Assembly (NCBI RefSeq): GCF_900176335.1
Contig: NZ_FWXW01000003.1
Span: 347,660-411,659 of the forward strand
Direction: 5' to 3'
Source of the DNA: Papillibacter cinnamivorans DSM 12816
GTDB lineage: Bacteria > Bacillota > Clostridia > Oscillospirales > Oscillospiraceae
Length of the DNA stretch: 64,000 bases
Shown: piece by piece, positions 25,560 to 34,630 of the stretch
Layout: each line of letters begins with the position of its first letter
Numbering within the stretch: the first letter of the stretch is position 1
The notes under the pieces: generated by a model
Told to the model about the DNA's origin: nothing
Databases searched by the model: none
The model's input: only the letters and a program-made list of their open reading frames with translations
Program-made: the position numbers and the translations under genes

Positions 25560-26936
25560 ATGGATTCAAAGGTGGTAGCGGATACGCTCTGGGTGCTGGT
25601 GACCGGTTTTCTCGTGTTTTTTATGAACCTCGGGTTTGCCACGGTGGAAAGCGGATTCGCCAGGTCCAAAAACTGCGTCAATATCCTCTCCAAGAACTTC
25701 ATCGTGTTCGCCGTCTCCTCCATGGGCTTTCTGCTTCTGGGATGGGGACTGATGTTCGGGGACGGAAACGGATTCATCGGGCTGAGCGGCATTTTCATGG
25801 TTTCCGGCGCGGACAATTCTCCGGCGGTGGGAGCGGCTTACCAGGGGGTCTATTCCGCCATTTCCTGGACGGGCGTACCTCTCTGGGCGAAGTTCTTCTT
25901 CCAGCTGGTGTTCTGCGGAACCGCGGCCACCATAGTTTCCGGCGCGGTGGCGGAACGGATCAAGTACGTATCTTTTATCCTCTTTTCCTTTGTCCTCACC
26001 CTCGTCATCTACCCCATCGTGGGCCACTGGATCTGGGGTGGGGGCTTTCTCGCCTCTTTGGGGATGTTTGACTTCGCGGGAGGCTCCGTGGTGCACTCGG
26101 TGGGCGGCTGGGCCGCGCTGTCCGGCGTTCTGGTGCTGGGGCCCAGAGTCGGAAAGTATACGAAGGACGGCAAGATCCATCCCATTCCCGGCCACAGCAT
26201 GAGCCTTGCCACCATCGGCGCCTTCGTCCTCTGGCTGGGCTGGTTCGGATTCAATCCGGGCTCCACCATGGCGGCGGATCCCATGGCTATCTCCCACATC
26301 CTGGTTACCACCAACACGGCAGGCGTCATGGGCATTTTGGTCTCCACCATCGTGGCATGGCTGGTGGTGGGCAAGCCGGATCTGGGCATGTCCATCAACG
26401 GGCTTCTGGCGGGGCTGGTGGCCATCACTCCCAGCTGCGCCTATGTGAGCGTTCCCAGCTCCATCCTCATCGGCGCCATCAGCGGCGCCATCGTGGTGGT
26501 CTCCGTCATCTTCTTCGACCGTATGAAAATCGACGACCCGGTGGGCGCCATCTCGGTGCACCTGGTAAACGGCGTTCTGGGCACCCTTGAGGTGGGACTT
26601 TTCGCCCAGGACGGAATCGCCGGAGTTTCCACGGGGAACGGCCTGTTCTTCGGCGGCGGACTCAAGCTTTTGGGCGCGCAGGCGTTGGGAGTCGTGTGCG
26701 TCGGCGGGTTTGTATTTGTATCTTCTCTGGTTGTATGGTATATTATAAAAGCAACCATCGGCGTGCGTGTTTCGCTGAAAGAGGAAATGGACGGCCTGGA
26801 TATCGGCGAGCACGGCAACCAGGCGTATCCCGACTTTGTCATGCAGAAGACGTCCTATACGCTCATTTCAAAGGACATCGGCCTGGAGTTCGCCCGGCAG
26901 AACAAGGCCGGGACGAAGGAGGAGAGCAAGGTATGA
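25560..26936 (+). CDS. amtB: Ammonium transporter
   Basis: 458-residue Amt/Rh-family channel for ammonium uptake with about eleven membrane helices. Seen: GFATVESGFARSKN, AERIKYVSFILFSF, GGSVVHSVGGWAAL, GAFVLWLGWFGFNPGS with the pore His region, and INGLLAGLVAITPSCAYV. The start has AAGGGGG upstream. Its stop overlaps the glnK start by four bases (ATGA), so the transporter and its regulator are translationally coupled. The cytosolic tail is about 45 residues. Confidence 0.96.
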   Translation: MDSKVVADTLWVLVTGFLVFFMNLGFATVESGFARSKNCVNILSKNFIVFAVSSMGFLLLGWGLMFGDGNGFIGLSGIFMVSGADNSPAVGAAYQGVYSAISWTGVPLWAKFFFQLVFCGTAATIVSGAVAERIKYVSFILFSFVLTLVIYPIVGHWIWGGGFLASLGMFDFAGGSVVHSVGGWAALSGVLVLGPRVGKYTKDGKIHPIPGHSMSLATIGAFVLWLGWFGFNPGSTMAADPMAISHILVTTNTAGVMGILVSTIVAWLVVGKPDLGMSINGLLAGLVAITPSCAYVSVPSSILIGAISGAIVVVSVIFFDRMKIDDPVGAISVHLVNGVLGTLEVGLFAQDGIAGVSTGNGLFFGGGLKLLGAQALGVVCVGGFVFVSSLVVWYIIKATIGVRVSLKEEMDGLDIGEHGNQAYPDFVMQKTSYTLISKDIGLEFARQNKAGTKEESKV

Positions 26937-27274
26937 AACAGATCAGAGCCATCATACAGCCGGAAAAGCTGTCCGAAGTTCGGGATGCTCTGGAAAAACT
27001 GGGATGCTACCGGGGCGCCACCATCAGCGACATCATGGGACAGGGAACCCAGAGAGGAATCACGCAGGCCTGGCGGGGAGAGAAATTCCAGCTGGATCTG
27101 CTGCCGAAGGTTTCCATAGACCTGGTCGTGAGAGACGAGGACGTGGACACCATCCTTCGGGCCATCGTGGAAAGCGCCAGGACCGGCGAGATCGGAGACG
27201 GCAAGATCTTCGTCTACGATGTGGAACAGGTGATCCGCATCCGGACCGGAGAAATGAACGAGGCGGCGCTGTAA
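26933..27274 (+). CDS. glnK: PII nitrogen regulatory protein (GlnK/GlnB family)
   Basis: 113-residue PII protein that would gate AmtB and report 2-oxoglutarate and ATP/ADP. Start ATG 26933 overlaps amtB. MKQIRAIIQPEKL and the C-terminal TGEIGDGKIFVYDVEQVIRIRTGE are PII signatures. In the T-loop the usual uridylylated Tyr is replaced: RGEKFQLDLLPK has Phe where RGAEYMVDFLPK has Tyr51. Classical uridylylation is therefore unlikely, as in many Gram-positives. A strong terminator follows. Confidence 0.93.
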   Translation: MKQIRAIIQPEKLSEVRDALEKLGCYRGATISDIMGQGTQRGITQAWRGEKFQLDLLPKVSIDLVVRDEDVDTILRAIVESARTGEIGDGKIFVYDVEQVIRIRTGEMNEAAL

Positions 27275-27328
27275 AAGAAGCTCCGCACGGCAACGATTTT
27301 AAAAGCGTAAAACCCATACATATCACAG

Positions 27329-27374
27329 GCCCCCGTCCGCCGGCGACTGATACCGCGGACGGGGGCGGTTTTAT
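27329..27374 (+). terminator. amtB-glnK terminator
   Basis: Stem GCCCCCGTCCGC with GCGGACGGGGGC followed by GGTTTTATTATAA, 55 bases after the glnK stop. Confidence 0.85.
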
Positions 27375-27480
27375 TATAACCGGCGGGCGGCCCGTTTCAT
27401 ATCAGTATCAGAAGCAAACCGGGAGACGACGGGAAAGAAGCGCCGCTTTTGGGGAAAGCTATTCATAAGGAGGGCTGACA

Positions 27481-29529
27481 ATGGAACGAGCGCAAAACCG
27501 AACTGCCAACCGGCTGATACACGAGACCTCGCCCTACCTGCTGCAGCACGCCTACAATCCGGTGGACTGGTATCCCTGGGGGAAGGAGGCGTTCGAGAAA
27601 GCGCGGCGGGAGGACAAACCCGTATTTCTGTCCGTGGGGTACTCCGCGTGCCACTGGTGCCACGTGATGGAACGGGAGTCCTTTGAGGATCCTGAGGTGG
27701 CGGAGGCTTTAAACCGGGACTATGTGTGCGTCAAGGCGGACAGGGAGGAGCGGCCGGACGTGGACGCGGCGTACATGCGCTTCTGCCAGGCGACGACGGG
27801 GCAGGGCGGCTGGCCTTTGACCGTACTCATGACGCCGGAGCAGAAACCGTTTTTCGCGGGCACGTATTTTCCAAAGCATACCCGGTACGGTTCTCCGGGC
27901 CTTCTGGAGCTGCTGGAGGCCGTGTCCCGGGAGTGGAAGGGCGCGGGGCGGGAAGCGCTTTTATCGGCGGGAGAGGAAATCCTCGCCGCTCTGCGGGATC
28001 GGAAGGGCCCGGCGGGCAAAGAAATGAGCCGTGAGATGTTGTCTCAGGCGGCGGAGGCCCTCTGGCGCCGCTACGACCGGAAATATGGCGGCTTCGGAGG
28101 GAGTCCCAAATTCCCCATGCCCCATCAGCTCCTTTTCCTCCTCCGCTATTATTTCCTTACGGGCGATCCCCGGGCGCTTACCATGGCGGAGGGCACGCTC
28201 ACCGGTATTTTCCGGGGCGGGATCTTCGACCACATCGGCTCCGGCTTTTCCCGCTATTCCACTGACGAGCGCTGGCTGGTGCCGCATTTTGAAAAGATGC
28301 TTTATGACAACGCCCTGCTTACCCTCGCCTATCTGGAGGGATTTCAGCTGACGGGAAAAGAGCTGTACCGGCGGGTTGCAGAAAAAACTCTCGGGTATGT
28401 TCTGCAGGAGATGACGGGAACGGAGGGCGGGTTTTATTCTTCCCAGGACGCGGACAGCAGCGGCGAAGAGGGGAGCTACTACCTCTTTTCTCCCGAGGAA
28501 GCCATGGAAGTTCTGGGGAAAGAAGACGGGGAATATTTCTGCGAATACTACGGAATCACGCCGGGAGGAAATTTCGAAGGGAAAAGCATCCCCAATCTGC
28601 TGGAAAACCCGCGCTTTGAAGAATCCGACGTCAGGGCGGAGGAACTGGCGGCCCGGATGCTCCGGGTTCGGAAGGAAAGAACGGCGCCGGACAAGGACGA
28701 CAAGGTGCTCTCCGGCTGGAACGGACTGATGATCGCGGCCTTCGCCCGGGCGCACCGGGTGCTGGGAGGCGAAGAATATCTCCCTGCCGCCAGGCGGGCG
28801 GCCCGGTTTCTGGAGGAAAATCTGCTGAAAGACGGTTTTCTTCAAACTGCCTGGCGCGGCGGGAGAAGCAGCGGAGGAGGGTTCCTGGAAGACTACGCCT
28901 TTGCGGCCTGGGGTTTTCTGGAGCTGTACGAGGCGGCGTTTGACCCGGAGGATCTGGAGAAAGCCCTCCGCCTTGCCCGGAAAATGACGGAGCTTTTTGG
29001 GGACGACGCGGCGGGCGGATTCTACCTTTCGGGAAAGCACGGGGAAAAGCTGGTCCTCAGCACCAAGGAGGCCTACGACGGAGCGCTCCCCTCAGGAAAC
29101 TCCGCGGCCGCCTTTGTGCTGGGAAGGCTCGCCCGGATGACGGGAGACCCCGTTCTGGAAGAAATCTACCGCCGTCAGCTGGGTTTTCTCGCCGGAGAGG
29201 CGGCGGGGAGCCCCTCGGCCATCGCTTTCGGGCTCATCGCCGCTTTTCCGGCGCTCTATCCCTTCCGGGAAATCGTATGCGCCGCCGAGGGAGAGACGGA
29301 GAAAAAACACGCCGAAACGCTGCTGCGGAAAAATCCTCTGTACGACAACGCCGTCCTTCTTGCCGTGCCGGAGACCCGTGGGAAGCTGGAAGCTCTGGCG
29401 GAGTTTACCGCCGCCTGCACCCGGAAGAACGAAGGGACGACCCTCTATGTCTGCAGAAATAACGCCTGCTCCCTTCCCGTGACCGATCCGGCAAAAATCG
29501 AAAAAATCCTGTCCGGAAAGGATGCATAA
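27481..29529 (+). CDS. YyaL/SSP411 family protein, thioredoxin-fold plus (alpha/alpha)6 barrel
   Basis: 682-residue member of the DUF255/SPATA20 family. The N-terminal thioredoxin-like domain (1-170) contains NPVDWYPWG and a redox-like [14 protein letters not shown] with a CxxC pair, then EERPDVD. The rest is an (alpha/alpha)6 glycosidase-like barrel with [35 protein letters not shown] and [12 protein letters not shown]. The true function of this widespread family is unsettled. Ribosome site AAGGAGGGC precedes the ATG. Three small genes follow closely, the first seeming to start around its stop, so a common transcript is likely. Confidence 0.9.
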   Translation: MERAQNRTANRLIHETSPYLLQHAYNPVDWYPWGKEAFEKARREDKPVFLSVGYSACHWCHVMERESFEDPEVAEALNRDYVCVKADREERPDVDAAYMRFCQATTGQGGWPLTVLMTPEQKPFFAGTYFPKHTRYGSPGLLELLEAVSREWKGAGREALLSAGEEILAALRDRKGPAGKEMSREMLSQAAEALWRRYDRKYGGFGGSPKFPMPHQLLFLLRYYFLTGDPRALTMAEGTLTGIFRGGIFDHIGSGFSRYSTDERWLVPHFEKMLYDNALLTLAYLEGFQLTGKELYRRVAEKTLGYVLQEMTGTEGGFYSSQDADSSGEEGSYYLFSPEEAMEVLGKEDGEYFCEYYGITPGGNFEGKSIPNLLENPRFEESDVRAEELAARMLRVRKERTAPDKDDKVLSGWNGLMIAAFARAHRVLGGEEYLPAARRAARFLEENLLKDGFLQTAWRGGRSSGGGFLEDYAFAAWGFLELYEAAFDPEDLEKALRLARKMTELFGDDAAGGFYLSGKHGEKLVLSTKEAYDGALPSGNSAAAFVLGRLARMTGDPVLEEIYRRQLGFLAGEAAGSPSAIAFGLIAAFPALYPFREIVCAAEGETEKKHAETLLRKNPLYDNAVLLAVPETRGKLEALAEFTAACTRKNEGTTLYVCRNNACSLPVTDPAKIEKILSGKDA

Positions 29530-29569
29530 ACAGAACCGGAGTGGGAAAGATATCCTCGAGGTGCAGGAT

Positions 29570-29809
29570 ATGTCAATACAAAGCGCGTATTATCACCTCC
29601 CGCGAATGAACGGAGCGCACGAGGCCAAGGAGATCAAGCGGGAGCTGAGTCTGCTTCCCGGTGTGAAGACGGTGAGCGTCAACAGGGAGAGTCATCAGCT
29701 GGCGGTGGATTTCGACAGCACGGGGTCCGACCGGGAACAGATCGAGAAGACGCTGGGCAAGCTTGGCCTTGACTTTGCGCGGCAGAAAGAGCCGGACGAA
29801 TTGCAGTAG
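29570..29809 (+). CDS. HMA-fold-like small protein without metal-binding cysteines
   Basis: 79 residues from ATG 29570, preceded by GAGGTG; a start at 29522 overlapping the previous gene is possible. The pattern LPRMNGAHEAKEIKRELSLL, then LPGVKTVSVNRESHQLAVDF and a terminal LGKLGLDF follows the beta-alpha-beta-beta-alpha-beta layout of heavy-metal-associated domains. The usual GMxCxxC is replaced by RMNGAHEA, so metal binding through Cys is not expected. Role unknown. It precedes two tiny hydrophilic genes. Confidence 0.6.
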   Translation: MSIQSAYYHLPRMNGAHEAKEIKRELSLLPGVKTVSVNRESHQLAVDFDSTGSDREQIEKTLGKLGLDFARQKEPDELQ

Positions 29810-29820
29810 GAGGAAAAAAC

Positions 29821-29958
29821 ATGCCGAAGGACAGCCAAATGGACAACAAGAAGACCAGAAACGACAAGTCCGTCAATCAGATCCCGCTGACCCGGGAAAA
29901 CCAGAATCAGAACAACAGCGCAAAAAAGGAAGCCCAGGGCCAGAATACCAAACACTGA
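29821..29958 (+). CDS. Tiny hydrophilic protein, 45 residues
   Basis: Begins MPKDSQMDNKKTRNDK and ends QGQNTKH. Ribosome site AGGAGG sits six bases before the ATG. Very rich in Asn, Lys, Gln, Asp and Glu with one aromatic-free core (IPLTREN). Composition and size recall the minor small acid-soluble spore proteins (SspO/SspP-like), but I cannot assign it to one. It lies 11 bases after the HMA-like gene and seven bases before the next small gene. Confidence 0.6.
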   Translation: MPKDSQMDNKKTRNDKSVNQIPLTRENQNQNNSAKKEAQGQNTKH

Positions 29959-29965
29959 GGACGCC

Positions 29966-30112
29966 ATGGACAAATCCGGAATGAGACGGCCGGATCCCAA
30001 GGAACCCCACGGAACGGAAAGCAATCACAAAACGCATCTGCCGAAAAACGATATGCCTCCGGTCCCGGGACTGCAGGGAAAGGCCCGCGGCGGAAAAGAC
30101 AAAGCAAAATGA
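29966..30112 (+). CDS. Tiny hydrophilic basic protein, 48 residues
   Basis: Begins MDKSGMRRPDPKEPHGTES and ends ARGGKDKAK. GAGGA precedes the ATG by a few bases, overlapping the stop of the preceding small gene. Pro-, Lys-, His- and Gly-rich, with no hydrophobic segment. Likely disordered. A terminator follows directly, marking the end of the transcript. Resembles small spore proteins in composition only; function unknown. Confidence 0.55.
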   Translation: MDKSGMRRPDPKEPHGTESNHKTHLPKNDMPPVPGLQGKARGGKDKAK

Positions 30113-30156
30113 AAGAACCGACCGCGGCGAGTCCTCGCCGCGGCCGGTTCTTTCAT
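30112..30156 (+). terminator. Terminator after the small-gene cluster
   Basis: Long stem GAAAGAACCG-CCGCGGCGAG with CTCGCCGCGG-CGGTTCTTTC directly after the stop of the 48-residue gene. Confidence 0.75.
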
Positions 30157-30194
30157 TGATACCAAGCGTCAATAAAAATGCAGATAAAAAAATG

Positions 30195-30243
30195 AAGAAG
30201 TATGGTTGCCCCCGCCTTCGGCGGGGACAACCATACTTCTTGT
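30195..30243 (-). terminator. Terminator of the D,D-carboxypeptidase gene
   Basis: Near-perfect stem AAGAAGTATGGTTG-CCCCGC with GCGGGG-CAACCATACTTCTT. It lies about 70 bases beyond the minus-strand stop and could act in both directions. Confidence 0.75.
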
Positions 30244-30311
30244 TTCGTCTATTTCATTTGTAAATAGTACGAATTATTCTATTGCCGGACTTCTACGCTG
30301 ATAGAAACGTA

Positions 30312-31667
30312 TTACCTGCGGCGGCCGCGATAGACGCCGCCGCTTTTCCTGTAGCGCCGCCCGGAATGCCTCCCCCGGCGGATGCTGAGGATGATCAGGA
30401 CGATGATCAGAACCAAAACGGCAAGGATAGCGAGCTTTGTGGCGGTATGGGAAAAGATATTCTTAACCGTATAGATCACATACAGCAGCCTGGACTGGGT
30501 GAGGGAGTTGAGGGCGACCAATTTCGTGGTGCCGTACTCCTTTCCGTCCAGGGAAAGGGTGATCTCCCCCAGCTCCTGTCCCTCGGAGATGGGAGCGGTG
30601 ATGTTCCCCTCGTTGTAGATGGTGACCTTCCTGTCAAAGGAATCCAGGTCCACGTCCTTGGGAAGCATGGCGGACAAAGAGGACTCCGGGTGAACCACCA
30701 CATAATTCGCGTCCCGGGACAAGGACACCGGGACCTCCGCGATAAGCTCGGAAGAGTCCAGGTAGGTCTGAAGCTTAAAATTGGAGAAGCCCCACTCAAA
30801 CAGACGGGAGGTTTCGCTGAAGCTTTCATAATCCACGGTTCCGTCCGCCTTTGTCACCTTTTCGGCGCCGAAAACGAGGCTTATCAGGTTCATGTCATTC
30901 TTCTGGGCCGACGATACCAGGCAATAGCCGGCGTCCGAGGTGTGCCCCGTCTTGATCCCGTGGGCGTACTGGTATACGTAGCCCGGGATCTTGAACCGGG
31001 AAAGCAGATAGTTGGTGGTATAAAAGTGCCGCTCCGGAGAGAGGTTGGTGGCCGGAATCACCACGTCCCGGGAGTCGGTGATTTTGAGAAATTCGGGATA
31101 TTTCAGGGCTTCCTTGGTGATAAGATACATATCGTAGGCCGTGGTGTAGTGATTCTCGTCCTGAAGCCCGTGGGTGTTGGCAAAATGCGTGTCCTGGCAG
31201 CCCAGTTCCTGAGCCCGCTGATTCATAAGAGCCACAAAGGTGGGAATGTCTCCGGAGACGGCCTCGGCGAGAATGTTGCAGGCCTCGTTGGCCGAGGCGA
31301 CCAGGGCGCAGTACAGGAGATTCTCCACCGACATCTGTTCGCCGGGCTTTATGTTCTGCGTGCTTCCGTCCTCGGTCACATCCTGATGTGCGGAACTGGA
31401 GACGGTGATCACATCGGAGAGGGACATGCTGCCGGAGTCGATTTTCTCCAGTACAAGCAGGCCGGTCATGATCTTGGTGACGCTGGCGGGATAGACCCTT
31501 TCGTGAATATTCTGCTCATAAAGGATTTCCCCGGTATCCGCGTCCGCCAGGAGGGCGGATCTGGATGCCACGCTCATTTCGGGAATGGCGAAGGCGGGCG
31601 TGGACAAAACGACGGTACAAAGCATCACAACGGCGAGGGCGAGGAAACTATAACGAACCCTTTTCAT
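30312..31667 (-). CDS. D-alanyl-D-alanine carboxypeptidase (DacF/PBP5 type)
   Basis: 451-residue penicillin-binding protein that trims the terminal D-Ala of peptidoglycan. Start MKRVRYSFLALAVV has GGAGGTC six bases upstream; the longer frame is not used. A signal peptide ends near AFAIPE. Active-site motifs: SVTK in PASVTKIMTG, SAN in LVASANEACN, and KTG in HGIKTGHTSDAG. The PBP5 C-terminal beta domain (about 290-400) is followed by a C-terminal membrane helix (LAILAVLVLIIVLIILSI) and a basic tail, so it is anchored in the membrane. Often linked to spore cortex or cell wall maturation. Confidence 0.93.
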   Translation of the reverse strand: MKRVRYSFLALAVVMLCTVVLSTPAFAIPEMSVASRSALLADADTGEILYEQNIHERVYPASVTKIMTGLLVLEKIDSGSMSLSDVITVSSSAHQDVTEDGSTQNIKPGEQMSVENLLYCALVASANEACNILAEAVSGDIPTFVALMNQRAQELGCQDTHFANTHGLQDENHYTTAYDMYLITKEALKYPEFLKITDSRDVVIPATNLSPERHFYTTNYLLSRFKIPGYVYQYAHGIKTGHTSDAGYCLVSSAQKNDMNLISLVFGAEKVTKADGTVDYESFSETSRLFEWGFSNFKLQTYLDSSELIAEVPVSLSRDANYVVVHPESSLSAMLPKDVDLDSFDRKVTIYNEGNITAPISEGQELGEITLSLDGKEYGTTKLVALNSLTQSRLLYVIYTVKNIFSHTATKLAILAVLVLIIVLIILSIRRGRHSGRRYRKSGGVYRGRRR

Positions 31668-32074
31668 GGTATGACCTCCATCAGATACTCCCGCGTCCGG
31701 CGGGGAAGCAGGGCGGAAAATGTCCCCGGCAGGGAGCATTCTGCCGCCGGAAAAAATCCAGGGATATCCGGAAACGGCCGCAGCCCGGAAAAATATCATA
31801 GGATTTAAGACAGCGATGTGGTATGATACACTCAGAAAACCAAAGTTTCCAGGGACATCGTGCAGCCGGCCCCCGGAAACGGACAATCCGTTTTCCGGCA
31901 ATGGATTTCGTCTTCGGAGCGTCTCCAAATCCAACCGGCGGGAGAGCGGAGCCGGGAGTTTTCCGATCGGCGGGTATGCTCCGCCTTAGCCGCCGCCATT
32001 AGGAATTATATCAGACAGGCATACGATCTTCAACCGCAGGAGACGAGAAAAATCTGGTGAATGCGGGTGGAACC
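31668..32074. other. Divergent intergenic region, carboxypeptidase / comEA operon
   Basis: 407 bases with a plausible plus-strand extended -10 (TGGTATGAT, 31819-31827) lacking a good -35. That would give the comEA operon a leader of about 240 bases containing an inverted repeat CCGGAAACGGA/TCCGTTTTCCGG near 31875-31899. No gene seen. Confidence 0.4.
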
Positions 32075-32530
32075 ATGAAGCGATCCACGTTTTTTCTGGC
32101 GGCCGCGGGCCTTACCATCGCGTTTTTTGCCTTCACGGCGGGCTATTATTTCGGCCAGAGCAGCATGGGCCGGACCATATCCGTCAGCACGCAGTATTCG
32201 GAACCGGCTGCGGTGAGCACCGGGACAGTCTCCGCGTCCCCGGAAGATGCCATTGTGTCCGAAACGCCGGCATCCGGGGCGCCGGCAGCCGAGGCGCCGG
32301 GTTCAGAAACCTCCCGGCAGACGGCTGCGATTGAAAAGAAGATCGACATCAACACGGCCTCCCGGGCGGACCTGGAGACGCTGCCCGGCATCGGGGAGGT
32401 CCTGGCCGGAAGGATCGTGGACTACCGGGAGCAGAACGGAGATTTCCGGACCATCTACGATATCACCAACGTGAAGGGAATCGGGGAGAAGACCCTGGAA
32501 AAGATCGAGGATCTGATCACCACGGGATAG
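32075..32530 (+). CDS. ComEA-like helix-hairpin-helix protein
   Basis: 151 residues from ATG 32075 (GGTGG upstream). An N-terminal membrane anchor (FFLAAAGLTIAFFAFTAGYYFG) is followed by a Ser/Ala/Glu/Pro-rich spacer to about 90. A C-terminal HhH motif pair then follows: INTASRADLETLPGIGEVLAGRIVDY and VKGIGEKTLEKIEDLI. This matches ComEA-type DNA receptors, which bind incoming DNA at the membrane, though the SLBB domain of Bacillus ComEA is absent. It starts an operon with a two-component system and a GerMN lipoprotein. Confidence 0.85.
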   Translation: MKRSTFFLAAAGLTIAFFAFTAGYYFGQSSMGRTISVSTQYSEPAAVSTGTVSASPEDAIVSETPASGAPAAEAPGSETSRQTAAIEKKIDINTASRADLETLPGIGEVLAGRIVDYREQNGDFRTIYDITNVKGIGEKTLEKIEDLITTG

Positions 32531-32541
32531 GAGAAAAGGGC

Positions 32542-33222
32542 ATGAAGATACTGGTGGTGGACGATGAGCGTCTGCTGGTTAAAGGCATCAAATTCAACCT
32601 GGAAAACGAGGGGTACCAGGTGGAAGCGGCCTACGACGGTAAGAGCGCCGTGGAGCTGGCGCGCAACGGCAATTTCGACCTGATTCTTCTGGACGTGATG
32701 ATGCCGGAAATCGACGGGATGGAAGCCTGCATGCGCATCCGGGAGTTTTCCAACGTGCCCATCGTCATGCTGACGGCAAAGAGCGAGGACGCGGATAAAA
32801 TCATCGGATTCGAGTGCGGGGCGGACGATTATATCACGAAGCCCTTCAATATCCTGGAGCTGAAGGCGCGGCTGCGGGCCCTTCTGCGCAGGGCGTCGGG
32901 GCAGGACCAGAAAGCAAGGGGCAGCAGGATCAATATCGCCGGATTTGTGTTGGACACGGAGACACGGAGCGTCACCCTGGAGGGGCGCCCCGTGGAGCTC
33001 ACCGCGAAGGAGTTCGACCTGTTCGAGCTGTTTGCCAGGAATCCCGGGCGGGTTTACAGCCGGGAAAACCTTCTCAACATCGTCTGGGGATACGAGTATT
33101 CGGGAGATTACAGGACCGTGGATGTGCACGTGCGGCGGCTCCGGGAAAAGCTGGAGAAAAACCCGGCCGAACCGGAGCACATCATGACCAAATGGGGAGT
33201 GGGATACTATTTTAAGGGGTAA
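32542..33222 (+). CDS. OmpR-family response regulator
   Basis: 226 residues. Receiver domain with acidic pocket VVDDE, phospho-Asp in LILLDVMMPEIDG, Thr in VMLTAKSE and Lys in ITKPF; then a winged-helix DNA-binding domain (about 130-226) with LTAKEFDLFELF, YEYSGDYRTVDVHVRRLREKLE and GVGYYFKG. Starts 11 bases after the comEA-like gene, with the partner kinase just downstream. Close to the WalR/PhoP subfamily. Targets not determinable. Confidence 0.93.
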   Translation: MKILVVDDERLLVKGIKFNLENEGYQVEAAYDGKSAVELARNGNFDLILLDVMMPEIDGMEACMRIREFSNVPIVMLTAKSEDADKIIGFECGADDYITKPFNILELKARLRALLRRASGQDQKARGSRINIAGFVLDTETRSVTLEGRPVELTAKEFDLFELFARNPGRVYSRENLLNIVWGYEYSGDYRTVDVHVRRLREKLEKNPAEPEHIMTKWGVGYYFKG

Positions 33223-33256
33223 AAGGCCCACGGGAAGTTTACAACTGAAATTCGCC

Positions 33257-34630
33257 ATGACGTATGTGCTGCTTCTGGCGGCGGTGCTGGTTCTGCTGAA
33301 CACCTATCCGCTCCTGGTTTCCCAGGATCTGATGTTCCAGTCCAAAAAGACCACCCTGCAGCGCCATGTTTCCGTCATGGCTTCTTCTCTTGCGGGCCTG
33401 GAGGTCCTCACTCCGGAGGGCGTGAGCCAGGTGATGGCACTGCTGGATGACAAGGATCTGGCCCGCCTCATCGTGACGGACGCCTCCGGTCTCATTGTCT
33501 ACGACGACCGGGAGACGGGAAGCGCCGCGGGCCGCTATGCTTTCTTTTCGGAAATCGTCCAGGCGCTGGACGGAAACGACGTGTTTTACTCGGAATACAG
33601 CGGCGGGGCGTTCAGAAGTCGGGCGGCGGTGCCCGTCATGTACCGGAACGTGGCCATCGGCGCGGTTTACGCCTATGAATACGACACGGTACAGGGAGAG
33701 CTGCTGAAAGGCTTCCAGGCAAACCTCCGGAATATATCGGTGCTCATCGGCCTCATCGTGATCGTCATGAGCGTAACTTTGTCCAAGGCTCTGACCCGGC
33801 GGATCAGCGAGCTTCTGCGGGCCATACGGATCGTGCGGGAAGGGGAATACAGCCACCGGGCGACCATGCGGGGCAGCGACGAGCTCGCGCAGCTGGCCAC
33901 GGAATTCAACAGCCTGACCGGGCGCCTGCAGGCCACGGAAGAGAGCCGGAGACGGTTCGTGTCCGACGCGTCCCACGAGCTGAAAACGCCCCTATCCTCC
34001 ATCCGGCTGCTGACGGATTCCATTCTGCAGACGGAATCGATGGACGACGCCACCGTCCGGGAGTTCGTTTCAGACATCGGCGAGGAGGCCGAGCGGCTTA
34101 CTCGGATCACGGAAAAGCTTCTTCGCCTGACCCGGCTGGACGACAAGACGGAGACGGAAGCCGCCGAGGTTCATCTCCGGGAGGTCCTTGAAAAAGCCAT
34201 TCACATGCTGACCCCCCTTGCCGCCAGCAGCGGCGTTGCGCTCATTGGGAATCTGGAGGGCCGGGGAACGGTGAAGGCGACGGAGGATGAGCTGTATCAG
34301 GTGGCGTTCAATCTCATAGAGAACGGAATCAAATACAACGTGCCCGGAGGCTACGTCCGGATTGGGCTGAAAAACGACGGGCAGGATACGGTTCTTCTGG
34401 TGGAGGACTCGGGGATCGGTATTCCGGAAGAGGATATGCCGAGAATCTTCGAGCGTTTTTACCGGGTGGACAAGGCGAGGTCCCGCATGGCCGGCGGGAC
34501 GGGCCTGGGACTTTCCATCGTCAAGGACACGGTGGAGCGGTACCGCGGAACCGTAAAGGCAGAGCCGCGGGAAGAGGGCGGCACCCGGTTTGTTGTCCGC
34601 TTTCCCGGGGAGGGAGGGAGCCGGACATGA
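33257..34630 (+). CDS. Membrane sensor histidine kinase
   Basis: 457 residues from the first ATG. Two membrane helices flank an extracytoplasmic domain (about 25-160), then HAMP, a HisKA domain with phospho-His in SDASHELKTPLSSIR, and an HATPase with NLIENGIKYN, DSGIGIPEEDMPRIFERFYR and GGTGLGLSIVKD. The ATG lacks a ribosome site, and in-frame codons before it read GSLQLKFA, typical of the basic lead-in of such kinases, so translation may start upstream at a non-ATG codon. Its stop overlaps the next gene by four bases. Partner of the regulator at 32542. Confidence 0.9.
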   Translation: MTYVLLLAAVLVLLNTYPLLVSQDLMFQSKKTTLQRHVSVMASSLAGLEVLTPEGVSQVMALLDDKDLARLIVTDASGLIVYDDRETGSAAGRYAFFSEIVQALDGNDVFYSEYSGGAFRSRAAVPVMYRNVAIGAVYAYEYDTVQGELLKGFQANLRNISVLIGLIVIVMSVTLSKALTRRISELLRAIRIVREGEYSHRATMRGSDELAQLATEFNSLTGRLQATEESRRRFVSDASHELKTPLSSIRLLTDSILQTESMDDATVREFVSDIGEEAERLTRITEKLLRLTRLDDKTETEAAEVHLREVLEKAIHMLTPLAASSGVALIGNLEGRGTVKATEDELYQVAFNLIENGIKYNVPGGYVRIGLKNDGQDTVLLVEDSGIGIPEEDMPRIFERFYRVDKARSRMAGGTGLGLSIVKDTVERYRGTVKAEPREEGGTRFVVRFPGEGGSRT

